From: DAONLM01 sp035406685
GTDB taxonomy: Bacteria; Spirochaetota; GWE2-31-10; MWDO01
Reading direction: 5' to 3'
Length of the DNA stretch: 16,466 nt
NCBI GenBank assembly: GCA_035406685.1
Contig: DAONLM010000045.1
Span: forward strand, 1-16,466
A program made the position numbers and the translations under genes. Shown here one piece after another: positions 6,774 through 14,885 of this stretch. Each line of letters begins with the position of its first letter. Position 1 is the stretch's first letter. A model generated the notes under the pieces. It had not been told where the DNA came from, did not search any database, and saw only the letters and a program-made list of their open reading frames with translations.

Positions 6774-7286
6774 ATGGACATTTCATTACCAGAAGATTAT
6801 GTAAAAAATATAAGAAAATTGGCTGAAAAAAACGGGGTTAATTATGAGGCAATGCTTGAAAACTGGAAAATGAAGTATGAGGAATTCGATAAAATAACAG
6901 ATAATTATGGGATTGCAGAAGAGATTGATTTTTTTGATAAAAATGAGAAAAAGACCATTATTGCTTTAACAATTAATGGTTCAATAATAATAGCATCAGA
7001 GCCGGATGAGGATGGTGTAAGAAAGGTTAAATATCAATCAATCAAAATAAGAACAGATGAGTCAAAAAATGTCCCAGAAGAATTTGAAGATAAACTCAAA
7101 AACAATGTGGAGATCAATAAAAAAATTATATTTGAAAAAACAATTGAAACCTCAATTATAATAAGAATGAAAGTTGCCGATAACATACCTCTTAACAATT
7201 TTGAAGAAAAGGCAGATGAGATAACTTATGAATTTACAAAAGTATTTGAAGATATTGATAATAAGACAATAACAAAGAAGTTATAA
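6774..7286 (+). CDS. Unknown acidic cytoplasmic protein (170 aa)
   Basis: I do not recognise this family. The protein has no signal peptide or membrane segment, so it is probably cytoplasmic. Residues 1-50 look helical and amphipathic (LPEDYVKNIRKLAEKNGVNY, then a W-x-MKYEEFDK stretch). Residues 58-95 and 112-135 are strand-rich (KKTIIALTINGSIIIAS, VKYQSIKIRT, IIFEKTIETSIIIRMKV), separated by an acidic helix (PEEFEDKLKNN). The end is helical again (EEKADEITYEFTKVFEDI). Glu, Asp and Lys dominate and there is no cysteine. The gene is clearly real: it has AAGGAG seven bases before the ATG, its own promoter and its own terminator, and it stands alone between oppositely oriented units. Confidence 0.85.
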   Translation: MDISLPEDYVKNIRKLAEKNGVNYEAMLENWKMKYEEFDKITDNYGIAEEIDFFDKNEKKTIIALTINGSIIIASEPDEDGVRKVKYQSIKIRTDESKNVPEEFEDKLKNNVEINKKIIFEKTIETSIIIRMKVADNIPLNNFEEKADEITYEFTKVFEDIDNKTITKKL

Positions 7287-7330
7287 GATTATACTAACAG
7301 CATTGTATTATACGAGTATATTAATTTAAG

Positions 7331-7365
7331 AGATATCCCCATAACCGAGGGGGGATATCTTTTTT
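7331..7365 (+). terminator. Rho-independent terminator of the 170-aa gene
   Basis: AGATATCCCC (7331-7340) pairs perfectly with GGGGATATCT (7351-7360) around a 10-base loop, followed directly by a T run (7360-7365). On the minus strand the hairpin lacks a good U tract, so it mainly serves the plus-strand gene; whether it also stops the def operon is unclear. Confidence 0.85.
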
Positions 7366-7422
7366 AACAAGAGGATATATCTTACTAAAATTTGCTCTAA
7401 AATTTTCAAAAAATAAAAAAAA

Positions 7423-7929
7423 TCAGGGTAATACTTTTCTTTTAAATATATCATTAGGGGAAACCAGTCTATCTAAAAAAAGAATGCCATCCAGATGATC
7501 TATCTCGTGTTGAATTACAACTGCCTCAAATCCTTCTGTCTCTAATGTAAACTCTTTCCCGGATATATCAAGTGCCGAAACAGTGATTCTTTCATATCTT
7601 CTTACATTACCAGTAAATTCTGGCACACTCAAACACCCCTCTCTTGTTACAATTATCCCTTCTTTCTTAATTATAACTGGATTATTCATTACGATCAAAC
7701 CGCTATTTTTTATTATTGTTTTATTTTTTGAAAAGGAGACATTTACGACAATTGTCCTTACTTGATAATTTATTTGAGGGGCCGCAAGTCCAACACATCC
7801 CTTTGATTCTTTCATTATTGATATTAAGAGTTCTGTTAATTCTTTTTGTTTATCATCAAAAGTTAAAACCTCTTTTGAAACAAGATTTAATCTTTTATCT
7901 GGAAATTTAAGTATTTCGTATTGGAGCAT
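7423..7929 (-). CDS. def: Peptide deformylase
   Basis: The enzyme removes the formyl group from the N-terminal methionine of new proteins. It has 168 residues, a normal length, with all three active-site motifs: CVGLAAPQ (45-52, Gln52), EGCLSVP (97-103, metal ligand Cys99) and QHEIDHLDG (140-148, ligands His141 and His145, catalytic Glu142). The first motif has Cys45 where the textbook GxGLAAxQ has Gly; the same substitution is seen in some bacterial deformylases as far as I recall, so activity is expected. It starts 3 bases after the stop of the tandem-ACT gene and is the last gene of the hslV operon. Confidence 0.96.
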   Translation of the reverse strand: MLQYEILKFPDKRLNLVSKEVLTFDDKQKELTELLISIMKESKGCVGLAAPQINYQVRTIVVNVSFSKNKTIIKNSGLIVMNNPVIIKKEGIIVTREGCLSVPEFTGNVRRYERITVSALDISGKEFTLETEGFEAVVIQHEIDHLDGILFLDRLVSPNDIFKRKVLP

Positions 7930-7932
7930 TCT

Positions 7933-8460
7933 TTACATCTCTTCTTCTTTTATTACTTCTGATATTAGTATTTTAAGATCAAGATCATTTCTTAATCTTT
8001 CGAGTTCTTTATTAAGGGATTGGATTTTAAAATTTTTATCTACTTCTATTCTTATCAGTACAGAATAAAAATCCTTTTCTTTATTTGTAAATAGATTTAT
8101 AATATTAATATTATTCTTAGCAAGTAATTTTGAAATATTATAAATAATTCCAACTTTATCTTTACCATAAGCAACAATATCATAAATAGGATTATCTTCG
8201 TTAGGAATATCCTCTTTCTCTACCTCTTTTAAGGCTATATTTAAATTACTCTTCTTTTCAAGAATATTGAATTCTTTTTTTACTTTTTCTATATCTATAT
8301 TTTTACTATCCTCAACTATAAGCATCATTGTAAATTCGTTATTAAGCCTTATCATTGAGGAGTCATCTATATTAAGATTAAAATTATATAAAATTTCTGA
8401 TACCTCTTTTACTATGCCGGGTCTATCTTTGCCAAAAGCAGTTAATAAATAGTATCTCAT
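7933..8460 (-). CDS. Tandem ACT-domain protein, GcvR-like
   Basis: The 175-residue protein consists of two ACT domains joined by a short acidic linker (VEKEDIPNEDNP, about 81-92). ACT 1 (3-75) opens with YLLTAFGKDRPGIVKEVSEIL and ACT 2 (about 93-168) with YDIVAYGKDKVGIIYNISKLL; both show the G-K-D-x-x-G-I turn that usually binds an amino-acid ligand at a dimer interface. The layout is that of GcvR, the glycine-cleavage-system regulator, and of small ACT-ACT proteins of unknown role. No gcv genes are visible, so glycine sensing is not established. The start overlaps the plsC stop by 4 bp (ATGA). Confidence 0.85.
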   Translation of the reverse strand: MRYYLLTAFGKDRPGIVKEVSEILYNFNLNIDDSSMIRLNNEFTMMLIVEDSKNIDIEKVKKEFNILEKKSNLNIALKEVEKEDIPNEDNPIYDIVAYGKDKVGIIYNISKLLAKNNINIINLFTNKEKDFYSVLIRIEVDKNFKIQSLNKELERLRNDLDLKILISEVIKEEEM

Positions 8461-9179
8461 TTTTTTATATGCTCCTCTATCTCATTATATAGTTTTTCAA
8501 TTCTTACTTTTATTTCATTTAAAAAAGAATCTCTATCATTAAATTCTGAATAAGAGAGAGGCTCTCCTGCATTAATATAAAAATTTTTCCATTCGAGTTT
8601 ATCCTCAAATAAAAAGTCTGGCTTATCCGCATAGATAGCAATAGGTATAACTTTACAATTTGTCTCCTTTGCAATAAGTGCTATCCCTTTTTTTATCTCC
8701 CCAACAGGTCTATCAGTTGTATACCATCCTTCTGGAAAAAATATTATTGAAAATTTATTTTCTAATTTCTTCTTTATTTTTTTAAAGGCATTAATAGATA
8801 AAATAGCATCGGTTTTCTCTATTGGGATTAACCCGGCTCGCCAGAACATAAATCTTATAAAAAGATTTTTGATTATCCCTTTTCTATATAAAATTGTAAA
8901 TGGCGTTCTTAAAAAATTCATGATAAAATATGTATCGGCAAAAGTTTTATGGTTGGATGCAAATATCACACCCCGATATTTATTTATATCTATTTTAGAA
9001 AGATTATGAACCCTTACCTTAACGGCATATAAAAACATTTTTGTAAAAATAGGCCAGAATATTCTGTATTGTAATTTTAATGGAATAAATATTAATGGGA
9101 AAAATATTACACTCCATATTATTAAGGCGATATACAATCTAAAGACAATTTCTTTATTTGGTTTTTTCTTTTTCTCCAT
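8457..9179 (-). CDS. plsC: 1-acyl-sn-glycerol-3-phosphate acyltransferase (PlsC family)
   Basis: This membrane-associated acyltransferase would convert lysophosphatidic acid to phosphatidic acid. It is 240 residues long with an N-terminal membrane segment at about 15-37. The family blocks are present: NHKTFAD (76-82; the H-x4-D catalytic pair is His77 and Asp82), GLIPIEK (116-122), FFPEGW (147-152) and KVIPIAIY (176-183). Block II has GLIPIEK in place of the usual G-x-I-x-I-x-R, a conservative change. The family includes other lysophospholipid and ornithine-lipid acyltransferases, so the exact substrate is inferred. Five bases separate it from the receiver gene upstream, and it overlaps the ACT gene by 4 bp. 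Confidence 0.88.
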   Translation of the reverse strand: MEKKKKPNKEIVFRLYIALIIWSVIFFPLIFIPLKLQYRIFWPIFTKMFLYAVKVRVHNLSKIDINKYRGVIFASNHKTFADTYFIMNFLRTPFTILYRKGIIKNLFIRFMFWRAGLIPIEKTDAILSINAFKKIKKKLENKFSIIFFPEGWYTTDRPVGEIKKGIALIAKETNCKVIPIAIYADKPDFLFEDKLEWKNFYINAGEPLSYSEFNDRDSFLNEIKVRIEKLYNEIEEHIKK

Positions 9180-9184
9180 AAAAA

Positions 9185-9625
9185 TTAATTTATTTCCATT
9201 CTTTTTTTAGTAATTTCTGGTATGGGAATATTAAGTGTTTTTGATACCTCTATTATTAACTTTTTTTGATCTAATGGTTTGGTAATATATTTATCGCAGC
9301 CGCTTTTAATACATTTTTCCTCTATTGTTTCTGATTCATCATAATTTTTTAATGTTTTAGCAGTGACTGCCCATATCTTTATATTTTCATTTGGAAGATT
9401 TTCTCTTATTTTTTTAGCAAGTTCAAAGCCAGAAGTGTCTGTTTCTATTTGTAAGTCCAAGAATATAAGATCTGGCTTTTCTTTCAGGGTTATATTATAA
9501 GCCTCTTCGCTTGTTTCTGCCATGAATATTTTAATATCATCTCTTTTCCCAAAAAAACCAAAAAAATTTTTTAAGACTAATCTGCTATCCTCTCTATCAT
9601 CAACTATAAGAACTTTTTTCCCCAT
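9185..9625 (-). CDS. Stand-alone response-regulator receiver domain
   Basis: The 146-residue protein is a single CheY-like receiver with no output domain. The acidic pair Asp9/Asp10 (LIVDDRED), phospho-acceptor Asp57 (LIFLDLQIE), Thr88 (AVTAK) and Lys116 (YITKPLD) are all present, so it should be phosphorylatable. Residues 60-65 (ETDTSG) and 90-102 (TLKNYDESETIEE) are slightly longer than in CheY. A short tail (131-146, NIPIPEITKKRMEIN) follows. No histidine kinase is encoded nearby, so the partner is unknown. It sits 25 bases after hslU with an AGGAAT-type binding site, and 5 bases before plsC, which suggests it is part of that operon. Confidence 0.9.
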   Translation of the reverse strand: MGKKVLIVDDREDSRLVLKNFFGFFGKRDDIKIFMAETSEEAYNITLKEKPDLIFLDLQIETDTSGFELAKKIRENLPNENIKIWAVTAKTLKNYDESETIEEKCIKSGCDKYITKPLDQKKLIIEVSKTLNIPIPEITKKRMEIN

Positions 9626-9650
9626 CTCTAATTCCTATTTAATTAAATAT

Positions 9651-11009
9651 TTATAAAATATATCTTGATAAATCTTTATTTTCAATAATATTTTTTAAAG
9701 CATTATTTACAAAATCTTTGTCAATAGTAATTGTTTTTTCTTCAAGATCAGGTGCATTAAAACTTATATCTTCAAGAATCTTTTCCATAATTGTATGAAG
9801 TCTTCTTGCTCCAATATTCTCCATTTCATTATTTACAGTATAAGCATATTCTGCTATTAAATCTATTGCATCCTCTGTGAATGTTAAATTTATGCCTTCT
9901 GTCTTTAATAACTCTTTATATTGTAAAATAAGAGCATTTTTAGGCTTGGTTAATATCTCTATGAAATCCTCTTTTGAAAGACTTTTAAGTTCTACTCTTA
10001 TTGGAAATCTACCCTGTAATTCTGGTATTAGATCGGATGGTTTACTTATATGAAAAGCCCCTGCTGCAATAAAAAGTATATGATCTGTTTTTACAGGTCC
10101 ATATTTAGTGTTTACCTGGGACCCCTCGACAATTGGTAAAAGATCTCTCTGAACCCCTTCTCTTGAAACATCTGGTCCAGATGTGTTTCTTGATTTGCCG
10201 GTTATTTTATCTATCTCATCTATAAATATAATACCATCATTTTCTACTTTTTCTATAGCCTTTTCAGTTACCTTATCCATATCAATTAATTTTTCTATCT
10301 CCTGATCCAGTAAAATCTTTTTTGCCTGATTAACAGTTACTCTTCTTCTTTTTGTTTTTCCACCACCAAAAATACTTCCTAAATCTGACATATTAATTCC
10401 CATACCATCAAGCCCAGCACCAGAAAAAATTTCTACTATGGGAGAGGTATTGGCAGTAACAGATATTTCTATTATTCTATCGTCTAATTCTCCTCTCTCC
10501 AATAAAGTTTTAAATTTTTCTCTTGTATGAGAACGCTGATCAATTTCTAAATCCGAATTTTTTTTGTTATATTTAGTTTCTGGAATTAAATAATTTAATA
10601 TAGCCTCTTTTGTTCTTTTTTCTGCCTCTTCCATTACTGATTCTCTTAATTCTGCCTTAACTATATTCACAGCAACATTCACAAGATCTCTTATCATACT
10701 CTCCACATCTCTACCTACATAACCTATCTCTGTATATTTGGTTGCTTCTACTTTAATAAATGGTGCCTTACATAATTTGGCAAGTCTTCTTGCTATCTCT
10801 GTTTTTCCAACACCAGTAGGACCAATCATAATTATGTTTTTAGGATAAATTTCTTCCCTTAACTCTTCTGGTAAAAGTTTTCTTCTTGCTCTATTCCTTA
10901 AAGCAATGGCGACTGCTTTTTTTGCCTCTTTTTGGCCAATTATATATTTATCTAATTCTTCTACTATTTTTCGAGGAGTTAATTCATCTTTGTCTTTTAA
11001 ATATTCCAT
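9651..11009 (-). CDS. hslU: HslU, ATPase subunit of the HslVU protease
   Basis: HslU is the AAA+ unfoldase that feeds proteins to HslV in the cytoplasm. The 452 residues show the expected order: TPRKIVEELDKYIIGQ (11-26), Walker A GPTGVGKT (63-70), pore loop GYVG (96-99), an intermediate (I) domain at about 110-240, Walker B IIFIDE (260-265), arginine region LQGRFPIRVEL (331-341), sensor 2 GARRL (400-404) and a C-terminal end SRYIL of the kind that docks into HslV. It follows hslV by 84 bases, with AAGGATAG before its ATG. Confidence 0.98.
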   Translation of the reverse strand: MEYLKDKDELTPRKIVEELDKYIIGQKEAKKAVAIALRNRARRKLLPEELREEIYPKNIIMIGPTGVGKTEIARRLAKLCKAPFIKVEATKYTEIGYVGRDVESMIRDLVNVAVNIVKAELRESVMEEAEKRTKEAILNYLIPETKYNKKNSDLEIDQRSHTREKFKTLLERGELDDRIIEISVTANTSPIVEIFSGAGLDGMGINMSDLGSIFGGGKTKRRRVTVNQAKKILLDQEIEKLIDMDKVTEKAIEKVENDGIIFIDEIDKITGKSRNTSGPDVSREGVQRDLLPIVEGSQVNTKYGPVKTDHILFIAAGAFHISKPSDLIPELQGRFPIRVELKSLSKEDFIEILTKPKNALILQYKELLKTEGINLTFTEDAIDLIAEYAYTVNNEMENIGARRLHTIMEKILEDISFNAPDLEEKTITIDKDFVNNALKNIIENKDLSRYIL

Positions 11010-11093
11010 ATTTCTCTATCCTTGTAAAATAAAATTCTTTATATACTATATAGCAAAAAGTCACTAAATTTTAAAATATATTTTATTTAGTTA

Positions 11094-11633
11094 TTATATC
11101 TCTTCAACTATTATTGAATTGTTTGTATATATGCAGATATCCCCTGCTATTTTTAATGATTTAACAGCGATCTCTTTGGCACTATAATTTCCGCATTCTA
11201 AATATGCTCTTGCCGCCGCTAAAGCATAATTACCACCACTTCCTATTGCAGCTACTCCAAATTCTGGCTCAACAACATCTCCACTACCAGAAATTATAAG
11301 AGTATTCTCTTTGTCAGCAACTATAAGCATTGCTTCAAGTCTTCTTAATATCTTGTCTGTTCTCCAATCTTTTGCCAATTCAACAGAGGCTCTAACAATA
11401 TTTCCTCTATATTCATTAAGTTTTTCTTCAAATTTATCAAAAAGTGTAAAAGCATCAGCAGTGCTTCCAGCAAATCCTACCAATACTTTATTATCATATA
11501 TCTTCCTTATCTTTTTTGCATTACTTTTCATTACAGTGGCGCCAAGTGTTACCTGACCATCAGCAGCCATTGCTACCTGATTATCTTTTCTTACTACTAA
11601 TACAGTTGTCGATCTAAACTTTTTTTTATTCAT
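11094..11633 (-). CDS. hslV: HslV, peptidase subunit of the HslVU protease
   Basis: HslV is a threonine protease related to proteasome beta subunits; two hexamers stack and are capped by HslU. The family sequence RSTTVLVV (7-14) places the nucleophile at Thr9, so the first 8 residues (MNKKKFRS) would be removed. ADGQVTLG (24-31), the AKKIRKI region (39-45) with the active-site lysine, GFAGSTADAF (53-62) and GSGGNYALAAARA (131-143) are all typical. Length (179) is normal. AAGGT lies just upstream of the ATG, and a near-consensus promoter sits at 11686-11714. This is the first gene of the hslVU-receiver-plsC-ACT-def operon. Confidence 0.98.
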   Translation of the reverse strand: MNKKKFRSTTVLVVRKDNQVAMAADGQVTLGATVMKSNAKKIRKIYDNKVLVGFAGSTADAFTLFDKFEEKLNEYRGNIVRASVELAKDWRTDKILRRLEAMLIVADKENTLIISGSGDVVEPEFGVAAIGSGGNYALAAARAYLECGNYSAKEIAVKSLKIAGDICIYTNNSIIVEEI

Positions 11634-11685
11634 AGACTTACCTTAAAAATTTACTATCCTTATAATTAAAAATTTAACTTTCCTA

Positions 11686-11714
11686 AATATACTCAAAATA
11701 TTGAGATTGGTCAA
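11686..11714 (-). promoter_or_regulatory. Strong promoter of the hslVU operon
   Basis: On the minus strand TTGACC (11714-11709) and TATATT (11691-11686) are exactly 17 bases apart, each matching consensus at 5 of 6 positions. The leader is about 45 bases. An inverted repeat CTCAA-N4-TTGAG (11692-11705) lies within the spacer and could bind a regulator. Confidence 0.75.
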
Positions 11715-11744
11715 GAAAATATAATAAAAATTTAAAAATTGAAT

Positions 11745-13109
11745 TTACTTTAATTCTATGATGTCAAATGGCAAAATCTTTTGCTTCTCTTTAATATATA
11801 TTATTTTTGCTTTTAGATTGTTATTATCCATATAAAATTCAATGGTTCCTATTTCAGTCCCATCTCTTAATATCGCCTTTTTATCTCCAGAATTTATTAT
11901 CTTATTCTCATTCTTTATAAATATAACATCATTTGGGTTTGAAGAATCTATTATATATCCATATTCTGGATTTTTATTCACTAAATAAATAAAAGCATTA
12001 TGATATCTCTCAATTTCTTTTAAATTTGACTCATTTTCTTTCTCAAGATTTTGTTTTTGAGTTAACAATATATAGACAATTTCTTCATAAATATTTATTA
12101 TCTTTTTTTCTAAATAAAATATTTTTTTTAATAATAGAGGAATAGAATTCTCATATGGGATCTCTTCAAATTGTTTTTCCAATAAAACCAAATTATCCTG
12201 ATTTTTTCTAAGATCTTCTATTATTTTTTTATCTGAAATAATAATATCATTTACGCCAATTTTAAATTCTATTTTTAAATTTTCATCTATATCAGACTCA
12301 ATTAACTCTTTTATTTGAGGGTCATCAATAATTGGATTATATTTTAATATCAGAGTCTCGGTCAAATTTTTATAATAGTTTTCTGTTCTTTCCAATTTAT
12401 TTTTATAATAATCTGTCTCTTCTCTTAATCTCTTTTCATATTTTTCTGAAATTTTCTTAATCTCAAGATCATGAATATCGCTATTCTCATCTGTTGCAAT
12501 ATCTATTTCCTTTATTGATCTTAATGTGGACTCTTCAAAAGATTTTAATTTTAAAGATATTTCATCTACTTTTTGTTTCTTTATGGCTATTTTATCGTTG
12601 TATTCCTCATTGATTTTTTTTAGTCTGGCTTTTTCTTCTTCTCGTAATTCAGCGATTCTTTTGTTTTTATCTGTTTGATTCATTCTTTTGTGTTTCAAAA
12701 AATTAATCTTTTTAGTAATATCTTCTTTTACATCTTTAAGTAATAAGTCTCTTGTCTTTTCGAGTTCAGCGACTTCATCTTTAAGATCTATCAAATCCTT
12801 TTCATATCCTTTTACCGTATTTAAAATTTCCAAAAGGTTAAGATCCTGAAAGTCTTCTATATCTATACTCATTTTCTTATTCTTATTTTGAATATAGTAA
12901 ATAAGAAAAAAAGATAAAAATGAAATTACTCCGATAAAAAAGAAAAAAAATAGAAAAGGCAAAATATCCCTATTTTTTCTAGTCTTAATAAACTCTTCTT
13001 CAAGATTGTAAAGTTCTGGTTTTGTCTCTTCTAATTTATATTCATCTGGTAGAAAAATATCCGGCGAAATTTTTTCTATTTTGTTTCCATTGTCCATATA
13101 CCATTCCAT
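11745..13109 (-). CDS. Membrane-anchored coiled-coil protein of unknown function
   Basis: I do not recognise this 454-residue protein. A cytoplasmic N-terminal stretch of about 48 residues is followed by one membrane helix (49-72, FLFFFFFIGVISFLSFFLIYY) and a basic NKNKK. Residues 95-255 are long charged helix with heptad-like hydrophobic spacing, a probable coiled coil, and 295-375 is a second helical stretch. The C-terminus (380-454) is strand-rich and SH3-like (GDKKAILRDGTEIGTIEFYM, then KQKILPFDIIELK). There are no catalytic motifs. The start may be Met1 (13109) or Met5 (13097); either overlaps the end of the cyclase gene, by 34 or 22 bases, so the two are expressed together. A scaffold or partner role for the cyclase is only a guess from position. 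Confidence 0.8.
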   Translation of the reverse strand: MEWYMDNGNKIEKISPDIFLPDEYKLEETKPELYNLEEEFIKTRKNRDILPFLFFFFFIGVISFLSFFLIYYIQNKNKKMSIDIEDFQDLNLLEILNTVKGYEKDLIDLKDEVAELEKTRDLLLKDVKEDITKKINFLKHKRMNQTDKNKRIAELREEEKARLKKINEEYNDKIAIKKQKVDEISLKLKSFEESTLRSIKEIDIATDENSDIHDLEIKKISEKYEKRLREETDYYKNKLERTENYYKNLTETLILKYNPIIDDPQIKELIESDIDENLKIEFKIGVNDIIISDKKIIEDLRKNQDNLVLLEKQFEEIPYENSIPLLLKKIFYLEKKIINIYEEIVYILLTQKQNLEKENESNLKEIERYHNAFIYLVNKNPEYGYIIDSSNPNDVIFIKNENKIINSGDKKAILRDGTEIGTIEFYMDNNNLKAKIIYIKEKQKILPFDIIELK

Positions 13110-14836
13110 TTTTCGGGACGTTCAAGCCCCTTTATTCTATTTTCAAAAACCTCTGCAACAGGGAGTTTACACTTTTTAAATAAATTGGAAGCACTCTTCC
13201 AATCCCCCTCATAATAAAGTTGTAAAGCCTTTGAAAAAGTTAATATATTATTCTCCATTTCTTCTGTTAACTCATTTTTTAACACTGGCCAGTAAATTTT
13301 TATACCCTGAGTCTTACCTTTGACTAAAACAGTGTCTATCTCCACAAAAATAAATTTTTTGTCATTATGAGTTATATTTTTAATTTTGCTATTTTGATCA
13401 TCAATTTCAATACCAATTTTTTCAATCTGATTTACCACATATTCTGAACATATTATTGGCACCTTATAAATCCTTGTTAATCCCTCAAGACGGGAGGCTG
13501 CATTTACTGGATCCCCTATAACAGTATTTGTCATTCTTTCATTTGAGCCAATTGTCCCATAAAAAACCTCTCCACCATCTATCCCTACTCCAATTTCTAT
13601 CATTAAAGCCTTAAATATCTTCTCCTGTAAAGGTGAAAATGTTTTGCCTTTTTTTTCTAATTCTTCTTTCTTTTTCTTTATCTGATTTCTCAATTGCTCT
13701 GTGACACTCTGTATCTCATAAGCAGAAATAATAGCATCATAGGCTTTTTGACTTTTAGTCTCTTCAAAAATTCCAAATATTGCAAGAAGAGCATCACCAA
13801 TGATAGAACCAATTACTCCATTATTCTTTATGATTCTTCGTATAGTATTTTCATAATGAAGATTAAGTATCTTAATTATATCTACCCCTAATTGTTCTGT
13901 CATAAATGTAAAACTTTTTATATCAGAAAAAAGCATTATTAATTCCTTTGACTCTCCTTCGAGCCTTATATGTTTTTCCTGATATGCTTTACTTGCTATG
14001 TCTTTATTTACAAATTTAAGAAAAATATGCATTAAATTATTAATAGTACTCGAAAGAGAATTAAAAGCGACTCCTAAAAGTGTTATATCATCATTAGGGG
14101 CTTTAGACAAATCTATAATTTTTAATTCTTGAGCTTTAATCATCTCCAATATTTCAATAGTAATGAATTTCAAATATCTTAGAATATATCTCAAAAATAT
14201 AGTTCCAAGTAATGAACAGACAATTGTAAGTACGATAATTATTAAAATAATTTTACCAAAAACGATGAGAGTTTTTTTATAAAATTCTCTCTTTTCTTCT
14301 GCTCTTATTATATAAGTTTTCCAGTTTTTATTATATTTATACACCCCAAAATAGTCATATTTATTAAATTTGAAAGATGGAATAACCCCTTCCTGAAGAT
14401 CTTCTGTATTATCTTTTATTTTTTTAAGCACAGAAAACGGATCAAATTTTATATCATCATTTAAAGTTGTAGACACAAATAGTAACGAACCATCCTCTTT
14501 TATACCTAATGCTATTGATTTTGAATACTGTAATTGACTCTTACCCTTTTTCTCAATGCTTGCTGAGCAACTTTGAATATCATTATTAAATTGGAATATT
14601 TCATACTGATTATTACAGTAAAAATAAAGTTCTTTTAAATCTTTTACTAAAAGATCTTTCATTAAATGTGTTAATTCTACATTTACAAAATTGATATTTA
14701 TATAGTTTGTAAGTGCATTAGAGATAAATAGCAAAATAATAAAAACAAATATAATTTTTCCAACAACAGGAACTACTCTTGTATTACCTATTTTTATTTG
14801 AGCATACTCTTTTTTAGTAATTTTTTTGTTTGACAT
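13076..14836 (-). CDS. Membrane class III adenylate/guanylate cyclase
   Basis: The 586-residue protein has a membrane helix at 27-46, an extracytoplasmic sensor-like region of about 140 residues, a second helix at 193-216, a HAMP-like linker (about 217-275) and a class III cyclase domain (about 298-470). Metal-binding Asp305 (LFSDIKSFT) and Asp348 (IGDALLAIFG), and transition-state residues Asn445 and Arg449 (VNAASRLE) are present. The position that usually carries the adenine-reading lysine (DKFIGD) is Ser344 (GSIIGD), and the second specificity position is Thr438, so the nucleotide used is uncertain. A lysine-rich insert (about 380-408) lies inside the domain. The end (530-586) has an ALQLYYEGDWKSA helix pair and a PEKWNGIWTMETK tail like many bacterial cyclases with short TPR-like tails. 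The promoter leaves no 5' leader. Confidence 0.9.
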   Translation of the reverse strand: MSNKKITKKEYAQIKIGNTRVVPVVGKIIFVFIILLFISNALTNYININFVNVELTHLMKDLLVKDLKELYFYCNNQYEIFQFNNDIQSCSASIEKKGKSQLQYSKSIALGIKEDGSLLFVSTTLNDDIKFDPFSVLKKIKDNTEDLQEGVIPSFKFNKYDYFGVYKYNKNWKTYIIRAEEKREFYKKTLIVFGKIILIIIVLTIVCSLLGTIFLRYILRYLKFITIEILEMIKAQELKIIDLSKAPNDDITLLGVAFNSLSSTINNLMHIFLKFVNKDIASKAYQEKHIRLEGESKELIMLFSDIKSFTFMTEQLGVDIIKILNLHYENTIRRIIKNNGVIGSIIGDALLAIFGIFEETKSQKAYDAIISAYEIQSVTEQLRNQIKKKKEELEKKGKTFSPLQEKIFKALMIEIGVGIDGGEVFYGTIGSNERMTNTVIGDPVNAASRLEGLTRIYKVPIICSEYVVNQIEKIGIEIDDQNSKIKNITHNDKKFIFVEIDTVLVKGKTQGIKIYWPVLKNELTEEMENNILTFSKALQLYYEGDWKSASNLFKKCKLPVAEVFENRIKGLERPEKWNGIWTMETK

Positions 14837-14842
14837 AACTCT

Positions 14843-14870
14843 ATTTTAGTTTATTTTAAAAAAATGTCAA
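14843..14870 (-). promoter_or_regulatory. Consensus promoter of the cyclase gene, predicts leaderless mRNA
   Basis: On the minus strand a perfect TTGACA (14870-14865) and TAAAAT (14848-14843, 5 of 6) are 16 bases apart. Only 6 bases (AGAGTT) separate the -10 from the cyclase ATG, so the usual start point would be at or next to the A of the ATG. Confidence 0.65.
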
Positions 14871-14885
14871 GGATTTTTTTATTAT

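Noticed and set aside
7744..7756. A further TACGACAATTGTC match to the operator-like dyad
   Set aside because: It lies inside def, about 175 bases into the gene, where the bases encode the conserved T-I-V-V-N strand. With coding constraint and no promoter nearby, it is more likely coincidence.
11010..11093. A second promoter in the hslV-hslU gap (TAGTGA-N17-TATAAA)
   Set aside because: The -35 matches only 3 of 6 positions and the region is so AT-rich that such -10 boxes are common; the gap holds nothing else recognisable.
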